Positions 10,654 through 21,251 of a stretch of DNA of 64,000 bases are shown here, one piece after another. Origin of the DNA: Agriotes lineatus (Eukaryota; Arthropoda; Insecta; Coleoptera; Elateridae); contig CALNHX010003279.1 in NCBI GenBank assembly GCA_940337035.1, forward strand, positions 62,001 through 126,000, written 5' to 3'. A program made the translations under genes and the position numbers. How positions within the stretch are numbered: position 1 is the stretch's first letter; every line of letters begins with the position of its first letter. The notes beneath the pieces are model-generated. The model was given only the letters and a program-made list of their open reading frames with translations, searched no databases and was not told the origin of the DNA.

Positions 10654-13600
10654 CTATTGGCCTATGGCTTTGATAGCATGCTTCCATGCTTTCCTGTCTT
10701 TAGTTTTTGTTTTCCAATCTGTTATTCCCAACGCATTTATATCTTCTTGCACATCATCCCACCAAGTGGTTTTCGGTCTTCCTTTCTTATTTCTTCCTTC
10801 TGCTTCCCTTTCTAGACTTTTTCGTACTGGGTCATCTTTGTTCATTCTACTTATGTGTCCCAACCATCGTAGTCGGCTTTGTTTAATAACTGCAATTAAA
10901 CTTGGCTCATGGAATAAATCTTCAATTTCTTGGTTAGTTCTCCTTCTCCATTCTTCGTTCACCTTTATTCCTCCAAATATTCTTCTTAGTATTCTTCTTT
11001 CCCATATACTTATCTTATTTTCGTATACCTTTGTGATCACCCACGTTTCCGCACCAAACATTACTGCTGGTCTTATTACTGATTTGTATAGTCTGATTTT
11101 TGTTTTTATTTGTATGTTTTTGTCTTTTAGCACGTTGTCCAGGGCTGCTGCACATCTAGCTCCCATCATTAGTCTTCTATCTATTTCTGATCCTTGTTGA
11201 CCATTACTATTCATTTCCACTCCTAAATACACTATTTTGTTCACATAGTTGAAGCTATATTTTTTCTCTGTGCTTGGTATTTGGATGGACATGTTCTGGT
11301 TTACTTCTTGTGTTTTGTTCGTAAGTATCGTATATTTGGTTTTATCTTCATTTATTTCCAGACCAGCCCTCCTTGCTTGTTCTTCGATGTTTATGACGAT
11401 TCTTTTTAACTCTTCTTTTGTTCTAGCTAATACTACTATGTCATCAGCATAGGCTAGAACTTGATAGGGCCCTGTTATAATATTTTGCTTCATGTTTACA
11501 TTAGTCTCTTTTAGTATATTTTCTAACACTATATTGAAGATTGTTGTGGATAAGGGATCCCCTTGTTTCAGCCCTGAGTTACTTTGGAATTCACTGGATA
11601 ATATTTGTTTAAATTTAACTGCATTCATTGTGATTTTTAGGGTCATTTTAACTAGGTTTATTAAATCTTCCGAGATTTCTAAGTTTTCCAGCGCCTTAAA
11701 TATTTCCGGTCTTTTTAATTTGTCATACGCCTGTCTAAAGTCTATAAATAGTGCATGTATAGGGATATTTTTCTTATTACATTTTTGATGACTTTGTTGT
11801 ATGATAAAGATCTGATCGATTACGGATTTCCCTTCTCTAAAGCCAGCTTGATAGCTCCCAATTTTGTGCTCCGATTCTTGTTTTAGTTTTTTATTTATCA
11901 AATGTGCCAGTATTTTGTAAGCCACATTTAACAGTGATATTGGTCTATAGTTTGATACCCTATTTCTGGCACCTTTTTTGTAAATTGGGCATATAATTGT
12001 TTTTGTCCATTCAGTTGGAATTGTTTTTGTTTCCCATATCTTCTTTATTAGTTGGTATAACCTTTCGATTACTTTTTTATCGGCTTGTTTTACTAGTTCT
12101 GCTTCTATGTTATCACACCCTGGGCTTCGATTACTTTTTAGTTTTGTTATTGTTTCCAACATTTCTTCATAGGTTGGAATTTTTGTCTTGTTTTTATGTT
12201 TATGTTGTGGATGTCGTGTCTCTTCTTCTGTATTATTTACTGTTAGTGTCAATTTGAAATAGTCCGCCCATATTTTCGCCATTTCTTTTTCGTCCATACA
12301 GAGGTCTCCTTTTGTATTCAATAAACCCATCGTTTTATATTGGAAGCCCTTTTTTTCTTCTTTTATGCATTTATAGTATTCTTTTATATTCTTGGTTTTG
12401 TATGCTTCTTCTATTCTTTCTAATTTTTCATTTCTTGCTTTCCTTTTTTTCTTTCTGCATAAGTCATGTGCTTTGTTCCTCGCCCTTTTATATTTTTCGT
12501 ATGCTTCTTGTGCCCCTGTTTTCAAGTATACCATTCTTGTCTTTTTTCTCTCTTCTGTAGCTACTTTACATTCTTCATCCCACCAGTCTTTTCTTTTTTG
12601 TTGTTTCTCGGTCCCTAATAGCTGGGCACTTTCTTTTAATATAAATTTTAATTGCTCCCATTCTTCTTCTAAATTTTCTTTTTTCTTTTGTTTTTCTTCT
12701 AGGTTTTTTGTGCATTCTTTATATTTTTGCTGTAATTCTTCTTTGTTTAGTAGTTCGTTGTTCCTTCGCGTTCTTTGTTCATTCCTTTGTATGGTGTTCG
12801 TTGCCGTTAACTTTATTCTTACTAGAACTAGAAAATGGTCTGAGCTTACGTCCGCGCCTCTGTATGTTCTTATCTTTGTTATTTTGCTTGCATGTATTTT
12901 TTGTGTTAGCACATGGTCTATTTGGTTTTTTGTTTTTCTATCAGGGCTTATCCAGGTCACTTTATGTATATCTTTTCTTTTAAACATTGTACTTTTTATT
13001 ACCAAACTTTTGGAAGCGGCGAAGTTTATCAATTTTTGCCCGTTGTCATCTGTTTCATTATGTAGACTTTCTTCCCCAGTGATTACTTTGTATGTATCCT
13101 CGTTTCCCACCTTAGCGTTCATATCTCCTATTATGAGTTTGATGTCGTATTTGGGTAAGCTGTCGAGGGTTTCATCCAGTAGATCGTAAAATTCCACTTT
13201 TATTTCATCTTCTGTAACATTTGTTGGGGCATGAATATTTATTATGTTTACCTTCCTATACTTTGTTCTTATTCTTAGTGTGCTTAGTCTTTCATTGATC
13301 ATGTTGTAATTTATAATTGCTCCCTTTAGCTGTTTTTTTACAAGGAAGCCTGTTCCTAGCCTGTTCTTGGTTCCTCCTCCGTTAAAGTACACATAATTTC
13401 CGATTTCTGTTTGAGTTGTATCTTTTATGTTTGTTTCCTGGATTGCCAAAACATCGACATCATATCTACTCATTTCTTGTACTAGCTGTTTGAGTTTGCC
13501 TTCTTTGTTTAGTCCCTGAATGTTCCACGTGCCAATTTTTAACACTTTCTCTTTATTACTTGGAACTTGCGGCCGTTTATTACGTTTAGATTTTATATTG

Positions 13601-13794
13601 AGGTTATTTATTTTTTCTTTGATCTCTTCGTTTATATTTTTTATTTTAACTTTTTGTATAAATTGTTTCAAATTACTTAATGTGTATTGTCTTTTTGCCT
13701 GTTTCCATGCCGGGTCTATTTCAAGGGTTCCATACTCATTTTTTTGTGCTAGTTTTTTGGAACCATTTTCTCCAAGTACGTGTTCCATATCCAT
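10654..13794 (-). CDS. LINE ORF2: apurinic-type endonuclease and reverse transcriptase
   Basis: About 1046 residues from ATG 13794 (MDMEHVLGENGS), which overlaps the end of ORF1 by 46 bases. This fits termination-reinitiation or frameshift coupling. The frame stays open upstream to 14013. An endonuclease domain begins near residue 88 (KIGTWNIQGLN) with AIQETNI, IIGDMNAKVGNE, TWISPDRKTKNQIDHVLT and SDHFLVLVRIK. The reverse transcriptase has YRPISLLNVAYKILAHLI, QAGFREGKSVIDQI, FIDFRQAYD (near residue 680, catalytic Asp present), GLKQGDPLS and LAYADDIVVLA (near 780). The C-terminal part has RLRWLGHISRM and GRPKTTWWDDV. All catalytic residues I know are intact, so this could be an active copy. 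The clade is uncertain: the endonuclease is RTE-like while the two-ORF plan is L1/CR1-like. Confidence 0.9.
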   Translation of the reverse strand: MDMEHVLGENGSKKLAQKNEYGTLEIDPAWKQAKRQYTLSNLKQFIQKVKIKNINEEIKEKINNLNIKSKRNKRPQVPSNKEKVLKIGTWNIQGLNKEGKLKQLVQEMSRYDVDVLAIQETNIKDTTQTEIGNYVYFNGGGTKNRLGTGFLVKKQLKGAIINYNMINERLSTLRIRTKYRKVNIINIHAPTNVTEDEIKVEFYDLLDETLDSLPKYDIKLIIGDMNAKVGNEDTYKVITGEESLHNETDDNGQKLINFAASKSLVIKSTMFKRKDIHKVTWISPDRKTKNQIDHVLTQKIHASKITKIRTYRGADVSSDHFLVLVRIKLTATNTIQRNEQRTRRNNELLNKEELQQKYKECTKNLEEKQKKKENLEEEWEQLKFILKESAQLLGTEKQQKRKDWWDEECKVATEERKKTRMVYLKTGAQEAYEKYKRARNKAHDLCRKKKRKARNEKLERIEEAYKTKNIKEYYKCIKEEKKGFQYKTMGLLNTKGDLCMDEKEMAKIWADYFKLTLTVNNTEEETRHPQHKHKNKTKIPTYEEMLETITKLKSNRSPGCDNIEAELVKQADKKVIERLYQLIKKIWETKTIPTEWTKTIICPIYKKGARNRVSNYRPISLLNVAYKILAHLINKKLKQESEHKIGSYQAGFREGKSVIDQIFIIQQSHQKCNKKNIPIHALFIDFRQAYDKLKRPEIFKALENLEISEDLINLVKMTLKITMNAVKFKQILSSEFQSNSGLKQGDPLSTTIFNIVLENILKETNVNMKQNIITGPYQVLAYADDIVVLARTKEELKRIVINIEEQARRAGLEINEDKTKYTILTNKTQEVNQNMSIQIPSTEKKYSFNYVNKIVYLGVEMNSNGQQGSEIDRRLMMGARCAAALDNVLKDKNIQIKTKIRLYKSVIRPAVMFGAETWVITKVYENKISIWERRILRRIFGGIKVNEEWRRRTNQEIEDLFHEPSLIAVIKQSRLRWLGHISRMNKDDPVRKSLEREAEGRNKKGRPKTTWWDDVQEDINALGITDWKTKTKDRKAWKHAIKAIGQ

Positions 13795-14657
13795 TCTTCT
13801 TCGTCTATTATCACTTTGTTGTAACCAATTTTCACGTTTTTGTGGTTGTTTCTTCCATCTGCTGCCATCTTTCTTATTTGTTTTTGTTTTTCCCTTTCCA
13901 TTCTCGTTTGGTCGTTGTTTATATAAATTCTCTCCGTCGTGATTTTCCTGAGTTTTGTCTTGTTTTCCATAACCTTCTTTTTTTCGCTTTCGTTCTCCAT
14001 TTCTATTAACCATACGCTTTCCCCCATTTTATGTGCTTCTTTTATTTTAACTTCTATTTCCAGTTTGTTCCTCATAAAGTGCTGCATTTCTTCTTTTACC
14101 GTGGATGGTTCGCTTCTTTCTATCTTCAGTCCGCTCACTACAACATTGTTCTTCCTTCTTTCTTTTTCCATCCATTCCAGATTACTCTTGATGGTTCCCA
14201 GCTCTTTTTTGATTTCAATATTATCTTGACTCAATTTCGCATTTTCATTTTTTAGTATTTCATTTTCTATCTTAATGTTTTTAATTTCCTCCATGGCTGT
14301 TTGGAATTCTTTCTTCAATTCATCTTGGTTTTTCTTGAGGTCTTCTTTAATTTCTTCTTTCCATTCACATAGCATTTTTTTGAAATCCTCCATCTTTTCT
14401 TTTTGTGATCCTATTTCGTCTTTACTCTTCGTCTTTATTTCTTTTTCTTTGTTTTTGACGGTTGCAGTTGTTGTCGGTGGTCTACTAACTTTTTTGTATT
14501 TTTGGAGAGCCAGCTTCTGCAATTCCCAATTTTCGAATTCTTCCGGCGATTCGGTTTGCTCCGGTGATTCCGACGCTCTCTTCCGTTTTGGGTCCAAGTA
14601 TTCTGCTAGTGTGTTTCTGTTGTTAGCTTTCCCTGTTGGCGTTTGATTCATTTGCAC
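13749..14657 (-). CDS. LINE ORF1: coiled-coil RNA-binding protein
   Basis: 302 residues. The N-terminus is polar (LAEYLDPKRKRASESPEQ). Residues ~90-165 form a long lysine/glutamate coiled coil (WKEEIKEDLKKNQDELKKE), followed by RRKNNVVVSGLKIERS, a typical start of the RRM-like fold of L1-type ORF1 proteins. The end is RNNHKNVKIGYNKVIIDEEE. In L1-like elements this protein trimerises and binds element RNA as a chaperone in the ribonucleoprotein. Its last 46 bases overlap ORF2. Confidence 0.85.
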   Translation of the reverse strand: MQMNQTPTGKANNRNTLAEYLDPKRKRASESPEQTESPEEFENWELQKLALQKYKKVSRPPTTTATVKNKEKEIKTKSKDEIGSQKEKMEDFKKMLCEWKEEIKEDLKKNQDELKKEFQTAMEEIKNIKIENEILKNENAKLSQDNIEIKKELGTIKSNLEWMEKERRKNNVVVSGLKIERSEPSTVKEEMQHFMRNKLEIEVKIKEAHKMGESVWLIEMENESEKKKVMENKTKLRKITTERIYINNDQTRMEREKQKQIRKMAADGRNNHKNVKIGYNKVIIDEEEWIWNTYLEKMVPKN

Positions 14658-15070
14658 CTGAGTATTAATCGTTTCACTTACAGTTATCGTGCTATGATTT
14701 CAACGTTATCGCAGTAGGATTCCAATTGCCGTATCGCGCTGGAAATTTACGTTGCACGCCGCTCTGAGCTTGTGATAGTCTTGCGGCGTTAGCTAGGACT
14801 TTCGCCCGTATTTTCACAGCGACCGAATTTGTAGTCAATGTAATCACACTTTAGTTTAAGCTAATCGCGTGTTTTGTTTACTTTGTCCACCACAAACAAA
14901 CAAACCAAATTTTGTTGATGCACCAATCGCGAATGCTGTTTGCGGTGACGTACCCGGTCTGCCGTTCACACGCGACTCTCGCCTTTTAAGATTGATAGTC
15001 TTGTTTGTTGTTCGTTCCGTTTAGATCTCTGAATTTGCGATTTTTTCGTAAAACTTCACTTTACCGTTTA
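14658..15070 (-). promoter_or_regulatory. LINE 5' leader region
   Basis: About 400 bp between ORF1 and the LTR element, richer in CG than its surroundings (several CGATCG/GCGCG-like strings). A leader carrying an internal promoter would be expected here for a full-length LINE. I see no defined motif. The exact 5' end of the LINE is unresolved because the LTR element begins at 15075. Confidence 0.4.
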
Positions 15071-15074
15071 CTAT
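15071..15074. repeat. Target-site duplication CTAT (left)
   Basis: CTAT directly precedes the left LTR and recurs directly after the right LTR (21248-21251). Confidence 0.8.
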
Positions 15075-16214
15075 TGTTAGACGGTAGTTTATGTGTGTTA
15101 TATTAAAATTCAATTTCCCTTACTTTAGAAATGTGTCAAGGTGGTGGATGCAACTCACCCATGACCACAAAGCGGCAACGGGGCGCAAACAGTGCAGGTT
15201 CGAACGTTCGTTGGCCCAGTGGCGGAGGCAGGCAGTTAAATGTAAAAGAACATAAACTTACTGACCTGTAAATCTCATCGATAATAATAATTGTACTCAC
15301 CGGGGGTGGCCGCCCCCCAGGCCGCTCCGTACTCCTGGCAGTGGCATCACAATGCTGGGCCTTACATCCGTCAGCCTCAACCCTTTGGCACCTCATCGCC
15401 GCCTTCACTGGTTGAGTTAGCTGTCGGTACTTTTCGCTAGTACTGCCCAATAGTAATCCACTAGATTAACTATTGTTACTACCCGTACAGAGTCGGCAAT
15501 AACTACCGTAGTATACTGATCTTTCACAGTACAGCAATTACCGTAAATCTTGCTAGGCTACTGCCCATCATGGAACTACGTGCTTCCGGGCTCATTATCA
15601 TTACGGAACTACGTGCTTCCGATTGTGGAACTACGTGCTTCCACAGACCACTGTGCGGACTACGTGCTCCTGCGGGGTCTAACCCTTTGATTATCAAATA
15701 ATCCACTAGCACAAGCAAGAACCTCTGACGTTTATCATTTGCTGTAATTGCCAAAAAGTCTACCAAATGCCATTCAACTAGCTACAATAGTACGTACATT
15801 CTACTCTAGTTAAATTAATCCTCTACCTAATTACGCCTAGCTACGCTCGCCGCTTCGCCTCGCATTATGCTACTTATCACCTTATAATTAATTATTGATT
15901 CTCATATAATCGCTTACGCCAAGAAATAAGTACGCAAAACATCAGACCACTCTCACTCACACGTCGCGCCGCTGTCGCACCCCGAAACGTTCTGTGTATT
16001 TTTGAATTTCATTTCTACCCGAGCCCGATTGATACGGTTCATTGGTTGCACGTGGCGTCTGGGTCCCCGAAAAACTGACCGCGAACCAATGCCTAATACA
16101 TCCGTCAACATTATATTACATTCTAGGGCTCAAAACATTCCGGGCGTGGCAAACGTAGTAATTAAAACTTAAAAATAATGCACCCCAAAACCATCAAATA
16201 TTTCGTCCCTAACA
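15075..16214 (-). repeat. LTR (3' LTR of minus-strand element)
   Basis: 1140 bp, TGTTAG..CTAACA. Comparing it base by base with 20108-21247, I find one difference: G at 15210 against C at 20243. Four copies of a GGAACTACGTGCTTCC-type motif lie at about 15571-15670. Frames of 104 and 80 codons inside it occur identically in both LTRs and look fortuitous. Confidence 0.93.
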
Positions 16215-16900
16215 TTCGGCCAACCTGCATTCATTCGCGTCCTCGCGATATGGTGCTACTGGATCTCCAGTCTCCACACGTAGAGAGACCATCCATTTCA
16301 TTTTCACTATCTGAGACCCTACCTATTGGTACACATGATTTCATGTGATCCACCAAGACGACATTGACCTATTTGGCTTCCTTGCTTCTACTTGCATCCA
16401 CTGCGGAGGTTTCAACTTTCGAATAGTACCATCTCCAAGGATGTTCTTGTTTATCAATAACAAGTTTTTGACTTAGTATTCCTTCGCATCTTTATCTTTA
16501 CGCTGCCTTGTGCAGTTTGTTTTTGCTGATCGTGCTCTCATTGTTCTTCCGTTAGTCAAACAGATTTCAGTTGTAGAATATTAGTTGTTGATTCCGTGGG
16601 GTTTGTAACTGCAGCGTTTGATCACGTCTGATAGACATTGCCGTTAACGCATTAAAGTTCGTCACTACCTTAAATTCTGTTCCCAACAGATATTCTTACA
16701 ATTTCTGGATGGTTTCCACAACCGCCAACGTTGAGGGTTCGTAGAAGTAACAATTCCTCTTTGCAAAGCTGGTAGTAGACTACAGGTTATAGTTCCCCAT
16801 TTTTCATCTTTAATAGAATTTCAGCGAGACGTTTTGCACTTGCCTCAAGGTGAAGATCAGTCTCCAACGTAGGGTTGTACAATGTAAGCACTAACTTGTG
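16215..16900 (-). pseudogene. Decayed pol remnant: RNase H start and integrase C-terminal tail
   Basis: Reading the minus strand across stops gives LYNPTLETDLHLEASAKRLAEIL, the start of gypsy RNase H, around 16800-16890. Soon after, near 16560, comes EHDQQK, resembling the helical tail of gypsy integrase. A glycine/threonine-rich end just inside the 3' LTR resembles the end of pol. The zinc finger and catalytic core of integrase are missing between them, so a deletion joined RNase H to the integrase tail. Confidence 0.55.
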
Positions 16901-17400
16901 CTACAATACTTCCTTTAGGTGTTGTGCTGCCGATTATCCTGCATAGTTCCACGTCCACGCAGCAGTTTTCTTTGCGAGATGAGTTAGTGGCTTATCTATC
17001 TACAATGGCACAATCTCCTACAAACTTTTGAAGACAGCTTGTTAGGCCTATAAGTTGATGAACTTGATGAGCGTCCATTGTAGTTGGGAAAGCGCTGACT
17101 GCTTCTGTTTTGATGTAACCAGGTCGTATTCTCATGGGGAAACTTCAAACCCAGTGGCTGATTGTTGATGTTGGAAAACAATACTTACACTTCTCAAGAT
17201 TCAACGTGAGGCATTCTTCTCGGAGCAGTTTCAGGACTATTTCTAAATTTTCGATGTTTTGGGAATCCGTCTTGTTGTGATACAGATGTCCTTGCGATAA
17301 ACTGCAGCTACCTCTCGTGCAGGAACCAGAACTTTGCTGATTAATCCTGTAACCGTAATGACCATCTGGTGATACGAGAGCTGCCACTGATTTTGAAGAT
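16901..17400 (-). pseudogene. Decayed reverse transcriptase of the gypsy-like element
   Basis: Minus-strand text 17387-17145 ends in ENLEIVLKLLREECLTLNLEKCKYC. This matches the gypsy RT segment after the YxDD box (..VL..L....L.LN..KC.F). It continues past a stop into GFEVSP and NVHQ-like linker toward RNase H (LQWTLIKFINL). The YxDD box itself is not readable. Several stops and frame changes are present. Confidence 0.65.
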
Positions 17401-17780
17401 ATTTAATGGTATTCGTTCATTAGGTCTAAGCTGGTGGGGTAAACAAAACTTGACAAACGATCGATTTGTACATATACTCTCGGTAATGAGCAACGAATGG
17501 CCTTTGACGGTGAAACGATTCAGCTTTCGAGTTTAATACACCTTCTGCCTCGCCCATTTTTCTTCTTAACCAATAATATTTAAGGGGCATACGCCGATTA
17601 GGATTTAAGAATTATGTAAGTTTCGAGTAACTTGCCAATAATTATCCCAGCTGTCTCAGTCTGACAAACTTTTTCGAGTGTTCAAAATACTTTGGTTTCG
17701 AGTTACCATCATGAAGACATAATACCGTATTTTGCTTCTTTGCTCGTTGAGAGGGATAATGGTTTGAAGAGTAAGTTCCA

Positions 17781-18172
17781 TTACATCGCTAACAAGGTTG
17801 TTCTGAATATCCAACACACAAGGGATACTCCTATCGAGATGCCCTTGCTGATGGCAACAGAAACACTAAAGTGTGTCTCGTAGTGCCCTTGGACTAAATG
17901 AGTTTCTTGTAAGAACATCTTCTTTTGGGAAAAAGAACGATGCTGTTCGAGCATTAGACTGCAGGTTGTTAAGTGTTTAAGAATATCCACTAGTTCAGAG
18001 CGAAATCTTCTGCTCGCGCGGCTACTTGCATATGGCTTTCCAAATATGTACCACCAAGGATGCAATGTGCTGCATTTTTACCAGCCAAGACTCCACATTT
18101 GTTAATTACTGCTAATTTGTCGTGGTAGTAGCGCACACAACCTTCATTCAAACTCTCCTTGGGCCCTAACAT
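17781..18172 (-). pseudogene. Decayed gag of the gypsy-like element
   Basis: The frame 18172-17990 reads ESLNEGCVRYYHDKLAVINKCGV followed by GKNAAHCILGGTYLESHMQVAARAEDF. The pattern (YY..KL..I.KCG......CI..G........A.A..F) fits the C-terminal half of insect gypsy gag just before the zinc knuckle. An overlapping frame (18065-17781) carries the continuation with stops. No CCHC knuckle can be read. Confidence 0.55.
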
Positions 18173-20107
18173 TTTTTTTTATTGTTGTTGCTGTGATGAC
18201 AAATATCAGTGGCGGTAGGAGGCTTTAGTTAATTTCTTTTTCTACTGGGACCAACTAATATTAATACATGGCAAATCGTCGTACTGAGTTCTTTACAATA
18301 CCCTTTAGACAGGTAATCGTGTAATAAGCCGTTGTTTTTATTTTGTCCATTGATACATTCGCCTGAGCTTTTCTATTTGTTTACGATCGACAGCAAGCCT
18401 ATTGTATCCCGAACAAAATTTAGGAACAGCTTGAATTCCTTAAGGTTGTGGCGGTTTGGCAACACGGGTTAAGACAATGACAATTCAATAAGTTGCGTGA
18501 GGTTTTTAACAATGTCGTTGAGTTCCGAAATCTACGATCCGGTATGGGAATTGATAGTTGCTCATCTTTAGACGATTATGTAGACAAAGCTCTTCTGATA
18601 CATCGTTCTCAAGTATGACCACCCAAAGCAGCTGTATACGTCATAATAAAAACTTCAATGGTATTATTATTTAGTAAAAGGCTTTATTAGTTCGGGGCTC
18701 TATATCTTTCATGGGTTACGAGTAGTACTTACGAGGGTCTTGCAGCTCCCGCAATACTCGCAAGTATGGCAACAACTCAATAACAAAGCTATCCAGCATT
18801 TAATGCACCAATACCAACAATAACACAGCATCTAATTCAGCTACATAATCAAACCAGTGACGACCTTCACTACCAGACTACTAAAAATAATGTCTATTGC
18901 GGACCCTACCCCTTTCTAGTGATTCACATGATTACTAGCAACCCTTCAAATCAGAGCTTGCATTCCAATAAACCATCCCCGGTATCAGGTTTCACATGGT
19001 TTCAAACCAGATGTGCAGCGATAGGTACCTGCCCAAGCTAGATTTACCCGGGCGACCCGCCCTTGAAATCGCTTTCGGTTCGGTTTGATGGATTTTTAAA
19101 AATAATTAGAATGCAATATATCTTTCAGCTGTTGATTTATTCAAGGGCCTATAATCATGCAATAATTGAAATGCTGAAGTATTTACAAACCCGAATTAAA
19201 GGGGTACAAAGTAAATACTACAACCGCTTGATATAGCTATTTCTACATAATTATACATTTTTCTGCTACTTGTTAATTTAGTGGTAGCATTCCGCAAATT
19301 GTTCTAATCGCAATTGTTCTACTATGGGTACAGTTATTGTAATTGAATTAATTGACAGTTACAGTGGCGTAACGGTTCATGAACTAATTCTCAATTAAAC
19401 TGATCCCACTATAATAAGAAATGAATTAATTGGTATTCAATCATTCATTTAAGAAAAATTGTATTTAGGCAGTTATTCCTACAAGCTCTGGGGGTGTGAT
19501 CCAACCCCACATCGCCCCCCATAACTATGCCACTGGCCAGTTATAATTTACATCTGCTAATGACTAATAAAATTTATCAACGCTTGAAATAAATTCGAAC
19601 GAGCTGAATGAGTTTACGAGATAAATTCACACAAGCTGAACGAACTTACGTTTAATACAGTAGCTTTATAGTAACAGTGGTTTTGTAAATTATTTTCAAT
19701 TCCAACATTAATAATGTCTTGCTGACAAATTCGAGTTATTAGTTGTTTTTGCAGTGTAAACACATATTTGCCTGCAACGTTATCAACACTGACTGTTAAT
19801 AAAGTTGATCAACAACCCTCACAGGGTTTAGAATTGTACAAGACCTTTTTGCCAGGTTTTGAGCCCGCTTTCACAGAGAAGCCATTCACCTGTTACCAGG
19901 TGATTGGACGTACATATGCTATACACAATTTTATTTAAGTAGCGACCTGTCACGGAGCACATCCATAAACACCACAAGCAAATACTCCAAGCACACAAAT
20001 ATACGCAAATGCGAATTATTAATTTCTTATAATTATCTAAATCGCTCAATATCGATATTACACACACCACATTTGATCTGCACTGTTTGCTATATCCCAC
20101 TTCTGAT
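18173..20107 (-). other. Non-coding interior of the LTR element (5' side)
   Basis: About 1.9 kb between the 5' LTR and the first recognisable gag. Only short frames occur (e.g. 20100-19828, a cysteine-rich 90-codon frame without known motif). The stretch adjacent to the LTR (20095-20107, minus: ATCAGAAGTGGGAT) is where the primer-binding site and leader would be. Confidence 0.5.
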
Positions 20108-21247
20108 TGTTAGACGGTAGTTTATGTGTGTTATATTAAAATTCAATTTCCCTTACTTTAGAAATGTGTCAAGGTGGTGGATGCAACTCACCCATGACCA
20201 CAAAGCGGCAACGGGGCGCAAACAGTGCAGGTTCGAACGTTCCTTGGCCCAGTGGCGGAGGCAGGCAGTTAAATGTAAAAGAACATAAACTTACTGACCT
20301 GTAAATCTCATCGATAATAATAATTGTACTCACCGGGGGTGGCCGCCCCCCAGGCCGCTCCGTACTCCTGGCAGTGGCATCACAATGCTGGGCCTTACAT
20401 CCGTCAGCCTCAACCCTTTGGCACCTCATCGCCGCCTTCACTGGTTGAGTTAGCTGTCGGTACTTTTCGCTAGTACTGCCCAATAGTAATCCACTAGATT
20501 AACTATTGTTACTACCCGTACAGAGTCGGCAATAACTACCGTAGTATACTGATCTTTCACAGTACAGCAATTACCGTAAATCTTGCTAGGCTACTGCCCA
20601 TCATGGAACTACGTGCTTCCGGGCTCATTATCATTACGGAACTACGTGCTTCCGATTGTGGAACTACGTGCTTCCACAGACCACTGTGCGGACTACGTGC
20701 TCCTGCGGGGTCTAACCCTTTGATTATCAAATAATCCACTAGCACAAGCAAGAACCTCTGACGTTTATCATTTGCTGTAATTGCCAAAAAGTCTACCAAA
20801 TGCCATTCAACTAGCTACAATAGTACGTACATTCTACTCTAGTTAAATTAATCCTCTACCTAATTACGCCTAGCTACGCTCGCCGCTTCGCCTCGCATTA
20901 TGCTACTTATCACCTTATAATTAATTATTGATTCTCATATAATCGCTTACGCCAAGAAATAAGTACGCAAAACATCAGACCACTCTCACTCACACGTCGC
21001 GCCGCTGTCGCACCCCGAAACGTTCTGTGTATTTTTGAATTTCATTTCTACCCGAGCCCGATTGATACGGTTCATTGGTTGCACGTGGCGTCTGGGTCCC
21101 CGAAAAACTGACCGCGAACCAATGCCTAATACATCCGTCAACATTATATTACATTCTAGGGCTCAAAACATTCCGGGCGTGGCAAACGTAGTAATTAAAA
21201 CTTAAAAATAATGCACCCCAAAACCATCAAATATTTCGTCCCTAACA
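20108..21247 (-). repeat. LTR (5' LTR of minus-strand element)
   Basis: 1140 bp, same length as and one base different from 15075-16214. Ends in CTAACA followed by the CTAT duplication (21248-21251). Confidence 0.93.
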
Positions 21248-21251
21248 CTAT

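Larger units (their letters stand above)
10635..15070 (-). mobile_element. Full-length two-ORF non-LTR retrotransposon (LINE)
   Basis: Both ORFs are open: ORF1 14657-13749 and ORF2 about 13794-10654. The 3' end on the minus strand is short and finishes in a TA-repeat tail (10623-10637) rather than poly(A). The 5' leader (14658-15070) is GC-richer than its surroundings. An LTR retrotransposon lies at or in its 5' end. The same family survives as a decayed copy spread over 27605-37985. The long open frames argue for recent insertion. Confidence 0.85.
15075..21247 (-). mobile_element. Ty3/gypsy-like LTR retrotransposon, non-autonomous
   Basis: Two 1140-bp direct repeats (15075-16214 and 20108-21247) begin TGTTAG and end CTAACA, and are flanked by CTAT duplications. 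The interior of 3.9 kb holds decayed gag, RT/RNase H and integrase-end sequences, all on the minus strand, so the 5' LTR is the one at 20108-21247. Next to it on the minus strand comes ATCAGAAGTGGGAT, the place for a primer-binding site. The interior is riddled with stops and lacks most of integrase, although the LTRs are nearly identical. Confidence 0.9.

Noticed and set aside
10664..14646. Many plus-strand frames rich in F, L and S (up to 265 codons) opposite the LINE
   Set aside because: They are the reverse of the A-rich LINE ORFs; composition explains the absence of stops, and no motif is visible.
15136..15766. 104- and 80-codon minus-strand frames, repeated identically at 20169-20799
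   Set aside because: They lie inside the LTRs and are identical only because the LTRs are. The short repeat motif and AT-rich flanks do not look coding.
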